A stretch of DNA of 14,544 bases from CAYVWB01 sp964455395 (GTDB lineage Bacteria > Desulfobacterota > Desulfovibrionia > Desulfovibrionales > Desulfovibrionaceae). Below, one piece after another: positions 5,944 to 14,256 of this stretch (position 1 is its first letter; each line of letters starts with the position of its first letter). Both the position numbers and the translations under genes were made by a program. The notes under the pieces were generated by a model. The model saw nothing but the letters and a program-made list of their open reading frames with translations. It searched no databases and was not told the origin of the DNA. The DNA lies in contig CAYVWB010000094.1 of NCBI GenBank assembly GCA_964455395.1, forward strand, positions 1-14,544, in the 5' to 3' direction.

Positions 5944-8900
5944 ATGGACATCAATCAAGCCACGTTCAGCGATGTCGTCCGGGTGAAGCAGTTTGCTCCA
6001 GTAATAGAACTGGTCTGGGTAGATGAGCCCGAGCGCTCTGAGCAACTGATCACAGACTACATTGTGACCGAAGAATTAGCTGAATTGTTCGTGGATATCC
6101 TGGGTAGTCAGTTTCCAGGACATGAGCCCACTCTCAGTAGCCTCTACAAATATCGCTCTCACTTGATCACCGCTCAGTATGGATCCGGTAAGACCTATTT
6201 CCTGTTAATGCTGGCCGGGATGCTTGATGCTATGGATAGCAAGGAGCGATCGGCTCAAGTCTATTCCAAATTCAGTGGATTTGCGGACGTGCTTCGGGTT
6301 TTTAATCAGATGAAAGGCCGTAGATATTTGGTCGTCCATTTCAGCGCCAAGGGACAAGGCCACTTCCCTTTCAAGGAATTACTGATCAAGCACCTACTGG
6401 AAGCAGCCCGCGAGGTAAAGGAGGATATCGTCCTTGAATCGGAATACGCGAGCGCGGCAGAGCACTTGGCGCGGATCATGGAAAAACCCGCGGGCAAACA
6501 TTTTGCTGACGAATTGGATGAGCGTCAAGATATGACAATCACCCAACTGCGAGAAGGTCTGTTGGATCTGCGTCCTACCTCGTTGCAAATATATCGAGAT
6601 ATATACCGAGCAGTGGTAGGGGTGGAGCCCTCTCGAGTGGGCTTGGATATGAAGAATTCACTCTTCAGCATCCGACAGGAACTCCAAGAACTGGGCTACA
6701 CCGACGTTGCAGTAATTATTGACGAGCTGACACAATACCTGGTTTCATCTATGCAACACTATCCTCTGGCCAACACACTGGGAGAAATGGAAAACTTCGC
6801 CGAGTTCTGCAATAATGAGCGGAACCGCTACCTCTTCGTGGGAGCTATGCATCGGAGTTTGGATCGGATTATGCGAGAACAGGGTATGGATCCCGAAGAG
6901 CGAGAGGATCATCAAAAGATGCGAGGACGATTCGATGATCACGATATCATATTCCGCGACTACGACGAGTTGCTGGGCCGCATCTTTGAGGTTAGAAAAG
7001 AGCCCTTTGCCCAACTGAAGCGTATTCCACCCGTAAGGAAACAGCTTGCCGATTGGCGTCAGGGGGTGATGGAACGTCTGGGAGACGAGAGTACAGAGCC
7101 GCCTGTCAGTTCCTATTTCCCTCTGCATCCTGCCACCTTGCGCTATCTGCGGGGAGTCACCGCTCGACTGGGTCGAGAAACAAGGACTGCTTTTCAGTTC
7201 ATTGCAGATGTTATCAAGCCTCAAATTGACGAGCGCTCGTTGCTCACTAATGGTCGAGTGAACGTCTTCACGCCCGACGAATTGTTTGACTATTTCTTGC
7301 CGGATATGGATCAAGATCGAGACGTTGGTCTCGTGGTTGCGTACAACACTACCCAGGGTGAGGTAGGCAGCGATCAATTGGCGATGCGCACATTCAAGTG
7401 CCTGGCTATGCAGTACGTCAACAGCACAGTTGCCGATTTGCGAGTCGGCGCCGTCACTGGTATGACCGCCGAACAATTGGCAGACACGCTTAACATCAGC
7501 GACACCGGACTACTGAGAGGTGCGCTAGAGAAGTTGCGCGCCATTCGTCCTCAGAGCATCCACTATGACACCGAAACAGAGCAGTATTGGTTCGGCCTCG
7601 GTGGCGCCGGGTGGGACATAGATGCCGCCATTGCTGAACGCGATAAGATCAATCCCAATCAGGTTCTGAAAGATGTATTGAGAAAAGAAAGTTTGAGAAG
7701 CATCCGGGGAAAAGCCTTGATGAATGCGCCGTCCTCGGTGACCGTAATTGTGAAACGATCGCTCGAACACGAATGGCGCGACGTAAAGTGGTTGCAAGAA
7801 GCCAGTGAGATTTCTCCTGCCCGAAAAGCTGAAGCCAAACTCGTTTTCATCGTTCCCGGCTTTGCGGAAGGATATGATGGCGTTTCGAAGGAGTTGGAGG
7901 AACAAGCCAAGAAGCTATCTGAGACAGGCATTTGTGTTGTCTTGCCCAAATCGACAATGATGCTCAACGCTTCGGATTTTCGGAAGCTGGCTGCCCTACG
8001 TCAGATCGCGAAGTCCGAAGAGGTAGTAGCACACGAGCAAAGGATGCGTATTGTCAACTCCAGGCTACAGAAGGCAGAGGAAGCTGCGGAAGAGAGCTTG
8101 AGCGAGTTCCTCGAAGCTTCAAACTACGTGTACTACATCGGCCGCCGTCGAACGACCGTTCAGATTTTTGAAGAAGCAGTGAAACATCTTTTCACTGATT
8201 TGTATCCTCAGTTCCCCCGTATCAAAATGGAATCGGTGAGCGGTCGTGGAGTCATCAACCCTGTGATTAACGGACTTATCGCCAACCGCACTGAGACCTT
8301 GCCTAATAGTGACCAGTCGATCAGTTCACGCTTCATTCGACAAGGAATGCCTGCTATGGGCTTGGTCAGCATGAAGCCATACGCTGGGGGACAAATCGCT
8401 TCCTTGACAACCCCGGATGTCACTGACCCAGCCTACGATATTTGGCGCGAAGTGATGGATCTACTCAGCGAAGATAACCAACCTTTCAGGACACTCTATG
8501 ATACCTTAGAAACTCCCCCGTATGGGCTACCTGACTTTCTCATAGAGGTATATGTCTCCACGTACCTGGCCTTAAAGAAGGGAGCAATCATTGACTTGAA
8601 GACCAAGCGAGTGGAAACGTCGCCCTCGGATGGTCTGGCTAAGCTAATCACGAAGGAGAAAGACGCGAGATTCGAAGTGATACCTCCCGGGGAAAGCGCG
8701 GAGGTCTTGCGCAACTTTATGATCTCGGTTTGGAAGATGATAGCAGATGCTATAGAACTTCCAGGGTACAAGGACATTGACCCCAAGGCTTTGGATGACC
8801 AAGAGCTGTGGATCAATCACGTCCGCCCATTCTTGCGGAAGTATGTTAATCAGGTACTGGGCTCAGTTCAGGAAGCGCTGGGAGAGCTTGATTTGTTGCT

Positions 8901-10026
8901 TCCTTATCTGGATCAGTTCACGCAAGGTCTATCCGAAGTCGCTACTTCGACAGACTACATTGTTCCTGGTAGTGCGTATGATCAAGTTTTCGCTTTGTGC
9001 AAAGAATTGCCTCCAAAACCAGGGGAAGTTGGTGATCCAGAGGATGATCCCAACGTTGCTTTTTACCGCTTCCAAGCCGTCGATGACGCTTGTGTGAGCT
9101 TTCTCAAGGACAATGAAAGCGGGAAGGAGCAGATACTAGATTGCATTGAGGCCCTTAAGTCAATCCGACGGGTTACGGAAAACGAGATTGCACCGCGTCA
9201 TATAGAGGAAGCGAAGGATGCTGCTGAGAAGCTTACCCAATGCCGGGAGACCATCTTCGATAAACAGGCCCGCCAATCTTTCGTGACTAGCACATATGCT
9301 TTTTGGGATGGCTACGTACAAGAACATCAAACTGAGCACGACATCATAATGCAGTTGAGAGATGCTTTCGGTGAGGATGTTTTGAGCTCGCCTGTATATT
9401 CTTTACTGCAACGCCTCAATCCCTTAAATGATCAATTTGGACTAAGAACGACGAGTTACTTTGAAAGCCAAATCAACAATGTACGCACCACAGCGCATGA
9501 AGTAGGGCAGCAACCAGGATTCCCTGCCGTGACTTGTCCTAAATGTGAGGCTTTTTCTGCTAAGGGCGATAGCGAGAAGGAATCTAAGGCGTTACGCCAA
9601 CAATCGAATGCTTTGACCAAGACCTTGCAAGCTTCCACTCAAGAATGCTTGGAGCGTTTAATATCGCTTGACGAGGAAGACGAATTCCGACGATATCTTG
9701 TCGAGGAAGAGGAATCAGCGAGCCGGCAATTATGGCAAGATTTCACTGGAATAATGCGACAAGAGGGGCAAGGTTTGGAAAGCGAAGAAGTCGTACAAAG
9801 GTTGCTTGGAATGGCAACTCGACTGGTCGAGCTAGTTCAAAGATTCCAGGGCTATCAACCGCCGCCCCCCCCGCCAGTCAGGGTGTGTGTAGATGATCTA
9901 GCCAGCTCATTTACACAATTTCTGCACGGCCAGGGGTTGGCCGAGTACAGCTACCCAGAACTCCGCGATAAAGTTAGCCGCTGGTTGGCAAATGTCAAGA
10001 AGGAGAAGTTTGTGAGGCATGGCTGA
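5944..10026 (+). CDS. brxC: BrxC/PglY-family large BREX P-loop ATPase
   Basis: The 1360-aa protein has the size and layout of BrxC/PglY. The ATPase core is N-terminal: AQYGSGKT (Walker A, 77-84) and DVAVIIDE (Walker B, Asp260/Glu261), followed by FVGAMHRSLDR, a probable sensor region. A charged helical, possibly coiled-coil, stretch lies near 695-725. Late features are an isolated CPKC pair at 1198-1201 and a run of six prolines at 1306-1311 followed by 49 final residues. BrxC is a required ATPase of BREX, thought to work with PglZ and the modification component on DNA, although its exact step is not settled. It follows the small ATPase by 15 nt and overlaps pglZ by 8 bp. The proline codons contain a run of eight C (9865-9872), a possible slippage site. 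BrxC and PglY belong to the same family; I use brxC because of the type 4 context. Confidence 0.9.
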   Translation: MDINQATFSDVVRVKQFAPVIELVWVDEPERSEQLITDYIVTEELAELFVDILGSQFPGHEPTLSSLYKYRSHLITAQYGSGKTYFLLMLAGMLDAMDSKERSAQVYSKFSGFADVLRVFNQMKGRRYLVVHFSAKGQGHFPFKELLIKHLLEAAREVKEDIVLESEYASAAEHLARIMEKPAGKHFADELDERQDMTITQLREGLLDLRPTSLQIYRDIYRAVVGVEPSRVGLDMKNSLFSIRQELQELGYTDVAVIIDELTQYLVSSMQHYPLANTLGEMENFAEFCNNERNRYLFVGAMHRSLDRIMREQGMDPEEREDHQKMRGRFDDHDIIFRDYDELLGRIFEVRKEPFAQLKRIPPVRKQLADWRQGVMERLGDESTEPPVSSYFPLHPATLRYLRGVTARLGRETRTAFQFIADVIKPQIDERSLLTNGRVNVFTPDELFDYFLPDMDQDRDVGLVVAYNTTQGEVGSDQLAMRTFKCLAMQYVNSTVADLRVGAVTGMTAEQLADTLNISDTGLLRGALEKLRAIRPQSIHYDTETEQYWFGLGGAGWDIDAAIAERDKINPNQVLKDVLRKESLRSIRGKALMNAPSSVTVIVKRSLEHEWRDVKWLQEASEISPARKAEAKLVFIVPGFAEGYDGVSKELEEQAKKLSETGICVVLPKSTMMLNASDFRKLAALRQIAKSEEVVAHEQRMRIVNSRLQKAEEAAEESLSEFLEASNYVYYIGRRRTTVQIFEEAVKHLFTDLYPQFPRIKMESVSGRGVINPVINGLIANRTETLPNSDQSISSRFIRQGMPAMGLVSMKPYAGGQIASLTTPDVTDPAYDIWREVMDLLSEDNQPFRTLYDTLETPPYGLPDFLIEVYVSTYLALKKGAIIDLKTKRVETSPSDGLAKLITKEKDARFEVIPPGESAEVLRNFMISVWKMIADAIELPGYKDIDPKALDDQELWINHVRPFLRKYVNQVLGSVQEALGELDLLLPYLDQFTQGLSEVATSTDYIVPGSAYDQVFALCKELPPKPGEVGDPEDDPNVAFYRFQAVDDACVSFLKDNESGKEQILDCIEALKSIRRVTENEIAPRHIEEAKDAAEKLTQCRETIFDKQARQSFVTSTYAFWDGYVQEHQTEHDIIMQLRDAFGEDVLSSPVYSLLQRLNPLNDQFGLRTTSYFESQINNVRTTAHEVGQQPGFPAVTCPKCEAFSAKGDSEKESKALRQQSNALTKTLQASTQECLERLISLDEEDEFRRYLVEEEESASRQLWQDFTGIMRQEGQGLESEEVVQRLLGMATRLVELVQRFQGYQPPPPPPVRVCVDDLASSFTQFLHGQGLAEYSYPELRDKVSRWLANVKKEKFVRHG

Positions 10027-12754
10027 TGAACGGGCTATCTTGATCAACATAGTGTTCGATCCCTACTCAGTGGTTGTTATCGGCACTGACAAGCACAAGG
10101 TAAGTAATGCTGCCGAGTACAGTGCCGTACGCCTCTTGATTGAGCGCTTGAAGGCAGGAGACGATAGTGTTTCACTTCCCTTGACTATCGTTGTGCGGAG
10201 ACACAGCTTGCTCTATGGTTTTCAGGACATTCGGGCCTGGCCCGCCCATTTGGTGAACTATCGAGACACATCGCCGCGTCCCTCAATCCAGACGGTACTC
10301 CGAGATCCCTTGTCTGAAGATATTACAAACGAACGACTTCTGGCTTGGGGGATTCATTCCGTTTCAGATCTCCCCGCAGACGATACGGAGATCTATGAAT
10401 GGGATGAGGAGTGGCTAATTGACTGTGCGTTGGAAAAGGTAACCGACTGCGAAGTGTGGCTCCGAACCAATATGCTTGGCGACGAAAACTGGATGATAGA
10501 TTGGTTCGACTTTCTGCTGACGGGGGAGATGGAGCGTCTATTTGCGGATGATTACCTGATGCAAGTTGTAGAAGAAAGAATAGGGAAATGGAACCAGGCT
10601 CATCCAGATGGAGCCCCTGGCGAATTGATTGAACTCTTGCTTAAACGTATGTCGGATGGAACCGGCAGGCAAGCAGCTATGCAACTCGTCGCTCGTTCCT
10701 TACTTCAACAGTATGGGGCAGGGCATATCAGGTTTCTGATCACTAACCTATCCGGTGATTTGGTGGGAACGTGGATAAAGCCGGAGCTTTCTGCGAGAAG
10801 TAGATCTGTATTGGAGCGACTGACTACTCGGCTGTACACAGATGGGCGGTTGAACACATTGGTGCAGGAAATAGACAGACTTATCCGGCGAGAATTGGAC
10901 GAATTGAACCCTGAAAATGAGCTCGATCAATATATTGACCGCATGAATGGCTTTTTCCCCAGTGAATACCAAAGTGTTGTTCGCCGCCTTTGCGATAGTC
11001 TAGTTGACGACTATGAAACCGGGAAATTCGACCCAAAGGCATACTACACATCTTCGAGTCTCGTTTCTGAAAAGTTCGACTTGCTTCTTGTTCAAGAAGC
11101 AATCCCAGTTGATGATTATCGGGAGTGGGTGGATGATTTCGTGAATCTGGCTTGTACACTGCACAGGCTACGCTCCGTAAAGCCCACAGTGATGGACAAA
11201 TGGTGGAGAACTTGCACCTCTATGATGCAATGTGAGCGCATACTCTATAGGTTGCAGAGAGATTGCCCATCGGGACTTGAGGGCGAGGTCGACTACTTGA
11301 AAGATGAATTCGTTTATCTCAACAAGGTGCTGAATAACAAGTACGGCGACTGGCTGTTGAACAAGTTCCCAGAATATCTGGACGACCCGAGTCAAGCAAG
11401 AATGGTTACTCAGGCAGTTCAACTGGCGACTGACATTGCAGAGGTTCCTGAAACTGTCATCCTTTTGGTGGTCGATGGGCTACGTTGGGATTGGTGGCAG
11501 CGCCTGGCTCGTCATCTGGCAGAGAGTGGTTATCAGATAGATTCTGGCGATTCAGTAGGATTGGCGATGTTGCCTACAGTGACCAGTGTCTCGCGTCGGG
11601 CGGCTCTTGGTAAATTTCCGCTATTGCAGTTGATTGATTTCTTGGATGACATTTATGGTGTGGACGTAGACCCTGACGAGGAAGCACTGCTGGCAGCAAG
11701 AGTACTTGGCTATGCTGATCAACTCCGAGAAATCAAATCCACAACGAATAGAAGAATAAGGCATCTTCCTCATCAATACGTCTATGTCAATGGAACAACA
11801 GACGACATAAAGGAGGCATTAAGCCTCCCAGCGCGCCACTACGTGGTGATTTACACGAGTATTGACAGAGCTGCCCACCACGAGAGCGAAGACGAGGTTC
11901 TTCAAGAAACTATCTCGACGAGCCTGCGTTTACTAGTCGAAACGCTCGCTGATGAAATCAGCCAAAATGCTCATCTCGATTCCAGCAACCTCAGGTTGGT
12001 TGTGACCGCCGATCATGGTTGTGCTTACACTAGATGGTCTGAGCAGAAATCCTTGCCCACCGCACTTAAGTCGTATACTGAACCAGACCTCTACATAAAG
12101 CGGCATGGTCGAGTGGGTCGGGTTGTCTTAATTAAGGATGTAGAAGATGCTGAAGCTGTAAAGCAGCAAGTGAAGGCGTTCTATAGAGCTCACAAAGATG
12201 ATTGGCACGTTATATGGGGAGAGCAAGCTTCAGAATATGGTTTGCCCCGACAGGACAAAAAAGGTCGCCATATTGTCGCCTGGCTTTCACCTCGGAACAT
12301 GGGTTACTTGCGCAGAGGTAATGGTCTTTATGTCCATGGCGGCTTCTCACTCTACGAAACCATTGTACCGCTTGCCACTCTAAGATACAGCGAGGAAAGG
12401 CGCTTGATCGTTCCCACCATACTTCTTACCGGATTGGACGAGCTTAGAAAAGAACAGACCTCCACGGTTCTGGTCAGCATTGGCAATGACAACGACGGTG
12501 AACTAACAGGGAATCTCTCTATTCCGGAGTTGCGAGTTCGGGAATTCAAGATGGAACCAGTCCTTGCAGGTGCTACTGTGACAACTGAAGTGCCAGTCAA
12601 TCCAAGGCAATCGGGGGAAGTTGCGCTCTCCGTGGTATTGCAGTACAGCGTCGGATTGTCGGAAGAAATGGAGTGCAAGAAACGATACCTGGCTGACATT
12701 GCTATAAGCCGACGTGAACAAATGGAGCTAGAGACCAAACGAGAACTGTTCTGA
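10019..12754 (+). CDS. pglZ: PglZ: alkaline-phosphatase-superfamily BREX core protein
   Basis: The 911-aa protein is a typical-length PglZ. The phosphatase-fold half begins near residue 480 with VDGLRWD at 485-491 (first metal-binding Asp486); PTVTSVSR at 519-526 has Thr/Ser candidates for the nucleophile position; IDRAAHH and VTADHG (662-667, Asp665/His666) supply further metal ligands. The first ~470 residues are helical, without a motif I can name, and the last ~100 look like a beta-rich domain. PglZ is the signature gene of BREX and is needed for defence and DNA modification in studied systems; its hydrolase substrate is not established. ATG 10019 overlaps the brxC stop by 8 bp, with AAGGAG at 10000-10005 inside brxC, so the two proteins are probably made in step. 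Confidence 0.92.
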   Translation: MADERAILINIVFDPYSVVVIGTDKHKVSNAAEYSAVRLLIERLKAGDDSVSLPLTIVVRRHSLLYGFQDIRAWPAHLVNYRDTSPRPSIQTVLRDPLSEDITNERLLAWGIHSVSDLPADDTEIYEWDEEWLIDCALEKVTDCEVWLRTNMLGDENWMIDWFDFLLTGEMERLFADDYLMQVVEERIGKWNQAHPDGAPGELIELLLKRMSDGTGRQAAMQLVARSLLQQYGAGHIRFLITNLSGDLVGTWIKPELSARSRSVLERLTTRLYTDGRLNTLVQEIDRLIRRELDELNPENELDQYIDRMNGFFPSEYQSVVRRLCDSLVDDYETGKFDPKAYYTSSSLVSEKFDLLLVQEAIPVDDYREWVDDFVNLACTLHRLRSVKPTVMDKWWRTCTSMMQCERILYRLQRDCPSGLEGEVDYLKDEFVYLNKVLNNKYGDWLLNKFPEYLDDPSQARMVTQAVQLATDIAEVPETVILLVVDGLRWDWWQRLARHLAESGYQIDSGDSVGLAMLPTVTSVSRRAALGKFPLLQLIDFLDDIYGVDVDPDEEALLAARVLGYADQLREIKSTTNRRIRHLPHQYVYVNGTTDDIKEALSLPARHYVVIYTSIDRAAHHESEDEVLQETISTSLRLLVETLADEISQNAHLDSSNLRLVVTADHGCAYTRWSEQKSLPTALKSYTEPDLYIKRHGRVGRVVLIKDVEDAEAVKQQVKAFYRAHKDDWHVIWGEQASEYGLPRQDKKGRHIVAWLSPRNMGYLRRGNGLYVHGGFSLYETIVPLATLRYSEERRLIVPTILLTGLDELRKEQTSTVLVSIGNDNDGELTGNLSIPELRVREFKMEPVLAGATVTTEVPVNPRQSGEVALSVVLQYSVGLSEEMECKKRYLADIAISRREQMELETKRELF

Positions 12755-12757
12755 GAT

Positions 12758-12764
12758 TAGGAGA
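12758..12764 (+). promoter_or_regulatory. Ribosome binding site for brxL
   Basis: TAGGAGA is 5 nt before ATG 12770, inside the 15-nt gap after the pglZ stop. It supports the chosen start. Confidence 0.55.
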
Positions 12765-12769
12765 CAAGG

Positions 12770-14185
12770 ATGCCTAGTGATTCGTGGAGTGAAAAACTGG
12801 AAAGGGTTTACCCTGGAGCTGTCGTCAACAAGTCAATTGCTCAACACCTTGAGGCGACCAAGCTGCCTCGTTTTGTGGCTGAATATCTCATTGCCATGTT
12901 TTGTCGAGATGACGACGTTGAAGAGGGTATTCGGCAGATAAATGAGCAGCTTCGTCTCCACATGCCAGAGCGTAAGCAGAAAAACTTGGTTAAAGACAGA
13001 CTGATTCACACTGGTGAGTATAAGCTGATTGACCGATTCAAAGTGGAAGTTTCTCTTGCTCGGACTGAGAGCCAAACACATAAGGTAAACATTCCTAGTC
13101 TGGGGATTCGTGATGCCTATGTCTACCGAGACATTCTAGAGGCTCATCCGCGTCTGCTTACTGATGGTGTTTGGGGTCGTGGTGTACTAAAATATATTCC
13201 AGAGAACAAAGAGATTCATCTGGTCAACTTCAAGCCGTTCCAACTCTCGAATTTCAGTCTGAGCAGTTACATTGAAGGTCGCCCAGAGTTCACCACCGAA
13301 GAGTGGATCAAGGTCCTAGTTAGCAGCGTGGGCCTAAACCCATATTCCTATACCTCTGATAAGCGGGTGCTAATAATCTCTCGACTTATCCCCATGGTTG
13401 AGATGAATACCCATATGCTTGAATTGGGGCCACCAGGTACGGGCAAGACTTATACATTTGACAAGATATCAGCTTATGCAAGGGTGATCTCTGGCAGTGT
13501 AATTTCCCCCGCTGCTCTCTTCTACAACGCCAACACACGAACTGCAGGCATACTGGCACTTTATGACACAGTTGTTTTCGATGAGATCGACAAGGTTGGG
13601 AGGGGGATGCCCAAAGAAATAGTGAACAAACTGCTGAAATTCATGGAGAGCGGCAAATACGATCGTCTGGGAATGGAGATTCCCAGTGGGGCGTCTGTGA
13701 TCTTGGTTGGCAACTTACCTGAGGGTTTGGAAGACGACTTCGACAAACTCCCCTGTTTTCAGCTGTTGCCAGAGGCAATGCAACACAAAGCGTTCTTTGA
13801 CCGCCTAGCCGGTTTTGTGCCCGGCTGGCAGTTAGCCGTGATCAAGGGATCAGATGAGCACCTTTCAAACTACTACGGATTTGCCGCTGACTACTTCTGT
13901 GAGGTTCTCCACGGCCTACGAGAGCAACGAGATTACCAGTACATAATAGATCAGAACGTCACACTTAAAAATGTGACGATCAGAGACGAGAAAAGTGTGA
14001 AGAAGCTTACCAGTGGGTTGTTGAAACTCCTCTTCCCTAAAAAGGACGAATCCAGCTTCAGTCCTGAAGAGATAAAGTTGTGCATCCAAGCAGCCATCGG
14101 GTATCGCCAGCGCGTTATTGACCAGCGCTATATTATGCATCGAGATCCGAAGGATGATCGGCAAATCTGGTATGAGCTTGTGTAG
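12770..14185 (+). CDS. brxL: BrxL: AAA+ ATPase of the short (type 4) BrxL form
   Basis: The 471-aa protein has an N-terminal segment of ~200 residues, then one AAA+ module: Walker A ELGPPGTGKT (218-227), Walker B TVVFDEID (267-274; Asp271/Glu272), sensor-1 Asn315 in ILVGNLP, and a likely arginine finger in FFDR (Arg345). The ~100 residues after the core, ending HRDPKDDRQIWYELV, contain no Lon-protease Ser/Lys dyad that I can see. BrxL of type 1 BREX is about 680 aa and includes a Lon-like C-terminal domain; this shorter form corresponds to the ~450-aa BrxL family. Studied BrxL forms DNA-binding rings and acts in defence rather than modification; the same is inferred here. It is the last gene of the operon and no clear intrinsic terminator follows it. 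Confidence 0.87.
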   Translation: MPSDSWSEKLERVYPGAVVNKSIAQHLEATKLPRFVAEYLIAMFCRDDDVEEGIRQINEQLRLHMPERKQKNLVKDRLIHTGEYKLIDRFKVEVSLARTESQTHKVNIPSLGIRDAYVYRDILEAHPRLLTDGVWGRGVLKYIPENKEIHLVNFKPFQLSNFSLSSYIEGRPEFTTEEWIKVLVSSVGLNPYSYTSDKRVLIISRLIPMVEMNTHMLELGPPGTGKTYTFDKISAYARVISGSVISPAALFYNANTRTAGILALYDTVVFDEIDKVGRGMPKEIVNKLLKFMESGKYDRLGMEIPSGASVILVGNLPEGLEDDFDKLPCFQLLPEAMQHKAFFDRLAGFVPGWQLAVIKGSDEHLSNYYGFAADYFCEVLHGLREQRDYQYIIDQNVTLKNVTIRDEKSVKKLTSGLLKLLFPKKDESSFSPEEIKLCIQAAIGYRQRVIDQRYIMHRDPKDDRQIWYELV

Positions 14186-14236
14186 CCGAAGCTGGGGGTA
14201 ACTGACTTCTGCTAATCATTTTTCTTGTGGCCAAAA

Positions 14237-14246
14237 TCTAGACCCC
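14237..14246. repeat. Right copy of 10-bp direct repeat TCTAGACCCC
   Basis: Exact copy of 202-211 in the same orientation. It lies 51 nt after the brxL stop and 10 nt before the ATG of the HerA-like remnant. One base further on, CGAGCAGA (14248-14255) also matches the left side, at 287-294, again just before a start codon. The 14186-14236 stretch before it holds a T5 run but no stem-loop, so I see no terminator there. Confidence 0.45.
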
Positions 14247-14256
14247 ACGAGCAGAG

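Larger units (their letters stand above)
202..14246. mobile_element. Putative genomic island carrying a type 4 BREX operon
   Basis: The 14-kb segment is bounded by the 10-bp direct repeats. Inside are eight co-directional genes with sampled 60-base lines at 35-57% GC; outside are gene fragments at 58-73% GC. The flanks look like parts of one DNA-repair neighbourhood (Rad50-like, then HerA-like) that the operon interrupts. No transposase, integrase, resolvase or tRNA is present in the window, so the transfer mechanism is unknown. Island status is inferred from composition, repeats and context. Island edges based on the 10-bp repeats are provisional. Confidence 0.42.

Noticed and set aside
6745..7476. 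243-codon open frame on the minus strand
   Set aside because: It lies wholly inside brxC, opposite conserved coding sequence, lacks recognisable motifs and has no supporting context; it is a shadow of brxC.
11812..11828. GGAGGC/GCCTCC hairpin with a 5-nt loop
   Set aside because: Internal to pglZ, no following T-run and no start codon that its SD-like half could serve; probably chance.
13957..13978. Perfect 7-bp inverted repeat CGTCACA/TGTGACG with an A-rich 8-nt loop
   Set aside because: It is inside brxL, encodes the repeated residues NVTLKNVTI, and has no T-run, so it is more likely a product of coding repetition than a regulatory site.
14172..14225. Possible terminator after brxL (AGCTT/AAGCT arms and a T5 run)
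   Set aside because: The arms are only 5 bp and over 30 nt from the T-run; no stem sits directly before it.
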